Shown here: positions 59,473 through 64,000 of the stretch, in pieces
Position numbering within the stretch: position 1 is the first letter of the stretch
Layout: the number at the start of each line of letters is the position of its first letter
Assembly: GCA_023269615.1 (NCBI GenBank)
Contig: JAHFSY010000005.1
Span: 1 to 64,000, forward strand
Origin: Verrucomicrobiota bacterium
GTDB lineage: Bacteria; Verrucomicrobiota; Verrucomicrobiia; JABWAM01
Direction: 5' to 3'
DNA: 64,000 nt
Position numbers and translations under genes: made by a program
The notes under the pieces: model-generated
Told to the model about the DNA's origin: nothing
Database searches by the model: none
What the model saw: only the letters and a program-made list of their open reading frames with translations

Positions 59473-59979
59473 TCAGCGGGGTGAAACGGAGCCTCGTGTA
59501 CTGTCGATCCGGTCAAAATTTCTCATGAACTCGCCGCGCCTGTCCTCGAGTTCCTTGCGCAAGGCTGCCGCTTCCTCCTCGTCAAGTTTTCCATCGCCGT
59601 TTTTGTCAAATTTCTTGATAAATTCCGCCCGGTCTTTGCGGATCTGGTCGCGCACTACATCCATTTCCTCGGTGTCCAGTTTCCCGTCGCCGTTCTTGTC
59701 ATACTTCTGGATGAACGCAGTGCGATGTGCCGCGAGATCAGCCTTCATCCGCGCGCGCTCCTCATCATCCACCTTTCCATCGTTGTTTTTGTCGTAAATG
59801 ACCGTCATGGCATGGTCGAAATGGTCGCGTCGCATCTTCAATGCCGCCGCAATTTCCTCGGGCGACGAGTCCTTGCTGAGAAGTTGCTGCTTGGGCGTTC
59901 CACTGGAGGATTCCTCCGCGTATGCGGCGAAAGAGATGAGGGTGATGACGGACAGGATGAAAAGGCGGATAAGTTTCAT
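59473..59979 (-). CDS. EF-hand protein, exported
   Basis: This 168-residue protein has a signal peptide (about 1-21, KLIRLFILSVITLISFAAYA) and three EF-hand calcium loops: DKNNDGKVDDEE (about 62-73), DKNGDGKLDTEE (about 93-104) and DKNGDGKLDEEE (about 124-135). Each has the Asp-x-Asn-x-Asp-Gly pattern with a terminal Glu. Helical regions lie between loops. It probably binds calcium outside the cytoplasm. Partner and role are unknown. It starts 20 bases upstream of the peptidase gene and may be cotranscribed. Confidence 0.87.
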   Translation of the reverse strand: MKLIRLFILSVITLISFAAYAEESSSGTPKQQLLSKDSSPEEIAAALKMRRDHFDHAMTVIYDKNNDGKVDDEERARMKADLAAHRTAFIQKYDKNGDGKLDTEEMDVVRDQIRKDRAEFIKKFDKNGDGKLDEEEAAALRKELEDRRGEFMRNFDRIDSTRGSVSPR

Positions 59980-60087
59980 GGGTGTGGGTTGGATGTGAAC
60001 GTAGCCGGTAATGTAGGCACCCTCCCCGCCGGGGCAAGGTCGAATTTTCATCGACAACCACGCAAGCTTTCGTTTTGCTTCCATCCC

Positions 60088-60378
60088 ATGAAACGAGCCA
60101 TCGTCCTTCTCACTGCAACATTCGGATTATTTTTGACTGGGTGCGGCACCAATCCCGGGGGTGGCTGGTCGGACAATGATATCGGCCACCCTGTATACGC
60201 GGGCACCAGCGCCGGTACCGATATCGGGCCTGATGGAGGCATGTACAATTACGACCAGACGAATTACAAGATGGTCAACGACGATGGCAAGGGAGGCGAC
60301 ACGTACGAGTCAACCGGAACAGAGATGGGTCCTGATGGCGTCTATGATTACGAAGAGTCCAGCTGCGTGTTTCATTGA
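60088..60378 (+). CDS. Small lipoprotein with repeated GPDG motif
   Basis: This 96-residue protein has a signal peptide ending in a lipobox FLTGC at about residues 15-19, so it is probably anchored as a lipoprotein. The mature part contains GTDIGPDGGMYNYD and GTEMGPDGVYDYE, an imperfect repeat of about 14 residues. No family is recognised. Its stop abuts the convergent gene at 60379. Confidence 0.7.
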   Translation: MKRAIVLLTATFGLFLTGCGTNPGGGWSDNDIGHPVYAGTSAGTDIGPDGGMYNYDQTNYKMVNDDGKGGDTYESTGTEMGPDGVYDYEESSCVFH

Positions 60379-61083
60379 CTATTTCCGACAGCGGCGGACG
60401 AGTTCGTAGAAACGATCCTCGTAAGCTTCGAAAATGGCATAAGACCGCAGTTTTTCGCCCAGCACGCGCATCTTGTTTGCGTCCGTGCCGGCGTCATGAA
60501 AATCGCGATCAATCTCCTCTCGCACGGCACCCGACACCCCTCCGGTTTCCTGCAGCATCCGTCGCTTCTTGAGTTCATTGACATTCATCGGGGCTGACTG
60601 GCGGATCGTGTCCGTCACGAATTTGAGCAGGCAGGTTTCCCAGGCATCATCAATTCCCTTGATCACGGCGGTGAGCGGCTCGCCGAGTCCTTCCACGTGC
60701 GCCTTTACGCGCGCGGCGGCGGAGTCCATGCTTTCGTGGATGGTGGATTCGCGCGTCTCCTCCTTGCGAAAGCGAAACCCGTATTTCAAGAAAGTGAGGT
60801 CCTGCACATGCCCGCGCAACCAGTCGAGATACTCGCGAGCCTCCTCGCCAAAGCCGTCGAGCATCAGCTGCTCGAAGTATGCGGGCGTGAGCACCTGCGG
60901 GCGTTCCGCGTGGACGCGGCCCTCGCGCACGCGAATTTCATTCACCGAATCCATCTTTTCGGTGATGAGATGGTAGTTGATGACGGTGTCGCCGAAAGTC
61001 GCGAGGCTGCGTTTGGGCGCGAGCACGACCTCCGTGTGGGCGATGGCGTACCAGATATCGTCAGGATTACGGGCAGGCTGCAT
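60379..61083 (-). CDS. Conserved hypothetical protein
   Basis: This 234-residue soluble protein starts MQPARNPDDIWYAIAHTEVV and is rich in charged helices. No domain is recognised. No signal peptide or membrane segment is seen. The ATG at 61083 is chosen because the longer frame to 61299 passes through a heptad repeat and looks non-coding. It lies downstream of the carotenoid-type desaturase gene. Confidence 0.7.
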   Translation of the reverse strand: MQPARNPDDIWYAIAHTEVVLAPKRSLATFGDTVINYHLITEKMDSVNEIRVREGRVHAERPQVLTPAYFEQLMLDGFGEEAREYLDWLRGHVQDLTFLKYGFRFRKEETRESTIHESMDSAAARVKAHVEGLGEPLTAVIKGIDDAWETCLLKFVTDTIRQSAPMNVNELKKRRMLQETGGVSGAVREEIDRDFHDAGTDANKMRVLGEKLRSYAIFEAYEDRFYELVRRCRK

Positions 61084-61102
61084 GTGGGCTGAAGAATTCA
61101 GG

Positions 61103-61125
61103 AGCCAGAATCCAGAATCCAGAAT
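61103..61125. repeat. Heptad repeat upstream of a hypothetical gene
   Basis: Three heptads in phase (AGCCAGA, ATCCAGA, ATCCAGA) plus AT. The unit AGCCAGA is identical to units in the array at 51392-51468, so the two belong to one class. The array lies 20 bases upstream of the start codon of the gene at 60379-61083. Confidence 0.7.
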
Positions 61126-61160
61126 ATTCGGAAAGTAAAATCCAAATTCCCGCCATTCGG

Positions 61161-62708
61161 CTACAGGATTCTCGGGATCACGCGATCGAGCAGCTTCGCG
61201 CTGCTGAGTACCCCGGGCAGGCCGGCTCCGGGGTGGGTGCCGGCTCCCGCAAAATACAGCCCGTTCACATCTTCGCTCACATTGTGGGGACGAAACCATG
61301 CGGATTGCGTCAGAACGGGCTCAAATTGAAACGCTGTGCCCATATAGGAGTCGAGATGCGTTTCAAAATCCTTTGGAGTAAAGATTAATTTCGACACGAG
61401 ATGTTTTCGCAGGTCGGGAACGAGATGATTCTTCTCCAGCGACGCGAGGATCCGGTCGGCATACTCCTCCTTGATCGCGTCCCAATCCTGTCCGCCACCG
61501 AGATGCGGAACGGGCGAGAGCACGTAGAAACATTCGTGTCCTGGAGGAGCCATGGAGGGATCGGTGCGTGTGGGCGCGTGCAGATAAAGCGAAAAATCAT
61601 CGGCCACGATTTGTTTGTCGAAGATATCTCGGAGCAAATCCTCGTAGCGCGGCCCGAGCACGATGGTATGGTGCGAGAGGTTCGGATATGTGCGGTTGGT
61701 TCCGAAATAAACAACAAAGAGGGACATCGCATAACGCATTTTTTCAAGACGTTGATCCGTCCATTTCGCGCGAAACTCGGGTTTCACGAGCTTCCGATAC
61801 GTGTTCGCCACGTCTCCGTTGGAAACCACCACGTCCGCATCGTAACGATGTCCGTCGGCCGTCTTGACTGCCCACACGGTTGGAAGTGACGCATCGTGGT
61901 GGGCTGGCGTGGAGCCGATCCTTTTCAGACGCTGCCCGTTTTCTTCGTGGGCGAAACGGCTGCATTCGATTTCCGAAACACGTGCATTCAGATGAAAGGT
62001 TCCACCAAGGTCCTCAAATAGCTTCACCATCGCCCGCACCAGTGCACCCGTGCCGCCCATCACATAATGGACACCCCATGTTTTTTCGAGATGATGGATC
62101 ATCGCGTAGATCGAGGATGAACGCAGCGGGTTGCCGCCGATCAGGAGCGGTTCAAAACTGAAAACCTGGCGCAACTGCGGATCCTGGATGTGCGAGGAAA
62201 CCATGTGAAACACCGACTGGTCCGCGCGCAGACGGATGAGATCGGGTGCGACACGCATCATGTCCCACACGCTGGAGAACGGATGATCCGCAAGTTCTGT
62301 GAACGCCTTGTCAAAAATCTTCTGCGTCTTGCGCGCGAAGACGCGGTAGCCCTCGACGTCGGATGGATTGAACTTCGTGATCTCCGCCTCGATGTCCGCC
62401 GTTTTGCCGGTGTAGTTGAAAGTTTTTCCGTCAGGAAACACGATCCGATAAAATGGATCCGTTGGCACGAGACTTGCGTAATCGGAGAGCTTGCGTCCCG
62501 CCATCGAGAAGAGTTCTTCGAGCACAAACGGCACGGTGACGATCGTGGGCCCGGCATCGTAGGTGAACCCCTTGTCTTCAAACACGTAAGCGCGGCCACC
62601 GGGTTTGTCGCGCATTTCAAGGAGTGTGACCTTCCATCCGCGGGCTTGCAACCGGATGGCTGAGCCGAGGCCCCCGAAACCGGAACCGATGACGACGGCA
62701 GAGGGCAT
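61161..62708 (-). CDS. crtI: CrtI-type phytoene desaturase family protein
   Basis: This 515-residue FAD-dependent oxidoreductase is of the CrtI type and desaturates carotenoid precursors. The FAD-binding GSGFGGLGSAIRLQARG is at about 8-24, DKPGGRAYVFEDKGFTYDAGPT at about 34-55, and the C-terminal signature LYFAGAGTHPGAGLPGVL near 486-503. The product colour class cannot be predicted, and no phytoene synthase gene is nearby. It stands alone on the minus strand. Confidence 0.92.
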   Translation of the reverse strand: MPSAVVIGSGFGGLGSAIRLQARGWKVTLLEMRDKPGGRAYVFEDKGFTYDAGPTIVTVPFVLEELFSMAGRKLSDYASLVPTDPFYRIVFPDGKTFNYTGKTADIEAEITKFNPSDVEGYRVFARKTQKIFDKAFTELADHPFSSVWDMMRVAPDLIRLRADQSVFHMVSSHIQDPQLRQVFSFEPLLIGGNPLRSSSIYAMIHHLEKTWGVHYVMGGTGALVRAMVKLFEDLGGTFHLNARVSEIECSRFAHEENGQRLKRIGSTPAHHDASLPTVWAVKTADGHRYDADVVVSNGDVANTYRKLVKPEFRAKWTDQRLEKMRYAMSLFVVYFGTNRTYPNLSHHTIVLGPRYEDLLRDIFDKQIVADDFSLYLHAPTRTDPSMAPPGHECFYVLSPVPHLGGGQDWDAIKEEYADRILASLEKNHLVPDLRKHLVSKLIFTPKDFETHLDSYMGTAFQFEPVLTQSAWFRPHNVSEDVNGLYFAGAGTHPGAGLPGVLSSAKLLDRVIPRIL

Positions 62709-62842
62709 TTATGATTTAGGATTTAGCATGTCACAGGCAAAAAGTTGCAATGGATCCAGTGACGCAAGTATCGTGGGTGAACCACTTGGGGATCAAGCTG
62801 GACTCGTACTTTGAGCCAAACTATTTTAAAGAGACAAACTCA

Positions 62843-64000
62843 ATGTTTCTCCCATACGAAGTTGACGTGTTGTTGCCGCGGCTGCCGGTCGCCAATTTTG
62901 TGATTATCGGTCTTTGCTTCGGGATATTTGGATTGGAAGTCTTCCATATTCTGCCTGGCTCCCTGTTCGCCCCCATGGTTTTGGATGGCTGGGGTCCCGT
63001 GGGTCTCTTTGGTCACATGTTCCTGCATGCCGATTTTGGACACGTTCTCTTTAACATGCTGTTCCTTTATATTTTTGGAAACGTGATCTGCGCTCGTCTT
63101 GGAAACTTCAGGTTTCTTGTCGTCTATATTTTTCTCGGGCTGATGGCGGCCGTTTTTTTCAATGTTCTGAGTGGCGGTCGTTGTGTGGGTGCCAGTGGGG
63201 CCATCAGCGGAATCATCGGCTTTTATCTGGTTCTGGAACCTGTGAGCCTGATCAGCTGCGCCTGGTGGCTTTTCTTTCGCGGTGGAAGTGTCCAGATCAA
63301 AAGTTTCTGGATGATTCTGTTTTGGGTGGTGTGCGACATTATTGGCGTCGTGCGGGGTGGCGGGCACGTTGCGCATTGGGCACACCTGGGAGGTTTGATC
63401 AGCGGGGTCGGGGTCGGGCTTCTCTTTGTGAACCGCCATTGGATTGATTTCGAATCGGAAGAGGATCAAACCCTGCCCAGGATTCTTTCGCGCAAAAAGC
63501 AGGAATCTTCCACGGGCGTCCTGCCCGGAGAAAATCAGGAAAACGAGGCGGCATCGACTGCAAATGCCCCCGGTTGTTATGTCCACAGCGAAGGACAGCA
63601 GCTGGGGCCCTACAGCGACACGATCATCCAGCGGCTCATCAAGGAAAAGAAGCTTACCTCCGCGGATTTGATTTTCGACGACGCCTCCCAGGCCTGGGTT
63701 TCACTCTCCAGCAAGTTTCCGATCATCAGCGAGGAACCCATCCTGGTCTGGCGAGACGGACAACAGTATGGACCGTACTCCATCGAGGAGATCAAAGCCG
63801 ACCTCGCCAGCGGCATGCTTTCGGGTGACGACCTGGGATTTCAGGAGGGGATGAAGGACTGGCAATCCGTGAAATCCATTCCCGTGGTGGTGGAAGCCTT
63901 GAAGCCCAAAATCAAGATGGCGGCACGCACGGAGGTCGTGCAGAGCCAGGCAGTTGTGCAGGGAGCTTACACGGGGGTCATGAAACCCACCAAACAGAAG
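62843..64000 (+). CDS. Rhomboid protease with two GYF_2-like domains (partial, runs off the window)
   Basis: This gene is open to the last base of the window. Rhomboid features are present: HADFGHVLFNMLFLYIFG (about 70-87), the catalytic serine in CVGASGAISGIIGFY (about 113-127), and the catalytic histidine in HVAHWAHLGGLISG (about 177-190). Six or seven transmembrane segments are likely. After about residue 240 come two GYF_2-type modules with GPYS turns (QQLGPYSDT and QQYGPYSIE). The ATG at 62843 fits family N-termini; an ATG at 62750 in frame would add 31 residues. The substrate is unknown. Confidence 0.85.
   Translation, partial: MFLPYEVDVLLPRLPVANFVIIGLCFGIFGLEVFHILPGSLFAPMVLDGWGPVGLFGHMFLHADFGHVLFNMLFLYIFGNVICARLGNFRFLVVYIFLGLMAAVFFNVLSGGRCVGASGAISGIIGFYLVLEPVSLISCAWWLFFRGGSVQIKSFWMILFWVVCDIIGVVRGGGHVAHWAHLGGLISGVGVGLLFVNRHWIDFESEEDQTLPRILSRKKQESSTGVLPGENQENEAASTANAPGCYVHSEGQQLGPYSDTIIQRLIKEKKLTSADLIFDDASQAWVSLSSKFPIISEEPILVWRDGQQYGPYSIEEIKADLASGMLSGDDLGFQEGMKDWQSVKSIPVVVEALKPKIKMAARTEVVQSQAVVQGAYTGVMKPTKQK

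Noticed and set aside
1-64000. tRNA or rRNA genes
   Set aside because: No cloverleaf-like sequence with a recognisable T-loop or rRNA core motif was noticed in the gaps between genes.

Overview
The window reads as chromosomal DNA of a Gram-negative bacterium: it has an LptG-type lipopolysaccharide exporter, ExbD, a lipoprotein with a lipobox, and a large surface-polysaccharide locus. Gene content and the dense palindromic intergenic repeats suggest the PVC group, most likely Verrucomicrobiota. This placement is an inference; no rRNA gene is present to confirm it.

Layout. 0-2 kb is a small accessory patch: a truncated IS1-type transposase, a P63C-domain gene and a tiny basic protein sharing a motif with it. 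2-9 kb holds housekeeping and maintenance genes: a Gfo/Idh/MocA oxidoreductase, a cNMP-binding protein, DNA polymerase X, a beta-CASP nuclease, LarE and LptG. 9-22.4 kb is an acyl-CoA catabolic region: acyl-CoA dehydrogenase, ETF beta and alpha, acyl-CoA synthetase, a methylcrotonyl/geranyl-CoA-type carboxyltransferase, AtuA (DUF1446) with its small partner as a separate gene, enoyl-CoA hydratase and an AcuI-type reductase. An AraC regulator, a PhyH dioxygenase and a polysaccharide deacetylase interrupt it. 22.4-26.5 kb holds a pilin-like DUF4190 protein, release factor 3, a DUF4870 protein and a secreted beta-propeller-like protein.

26.5-55.2 kb is a roughly 29 kb polysaccharide locus: two large membrane proteins, at least five glycosyltransferases, seven methyltransferases, six SDR sugar-nucleotide enzymes, a heptose-type GHMP kinase and GDP-fucose synthase. 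Its core, 36.4-45.1 kb, is a tightly coupled operon: two SDRs, a nucleotidyltransferase-PfkB kinase fusion, an MDR dehydrogenase, a split transketolase, a HAD-like protein, an APH-like kinase and a methyltransferase. It looks like the pathway for an unusual activated sugar or polyol and is my main candidate for an undescribed system.

55.3-64 kb holds dnaN, an AT-rich gap with DnaA-box-like words that could be oriC, an orphan exbD, a second beta-propeller-like protein, a C45-type peptidase/acyltransferase, an EF-hand protein, a lipoprotein, a CrtI-type desaturase and, running off the edge, a rhomboid protease fused to two GYF_2-like domains.

Two classes of dispersed repeats run through the window. 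One is nested-hairpin elements with GTAG...CTAC ends, one of which lies in frame inside the acyl-CoA synthetase. The other is period-7 (heptad) arrays, which occur singly or as inverted pairs and in places reach start codons.
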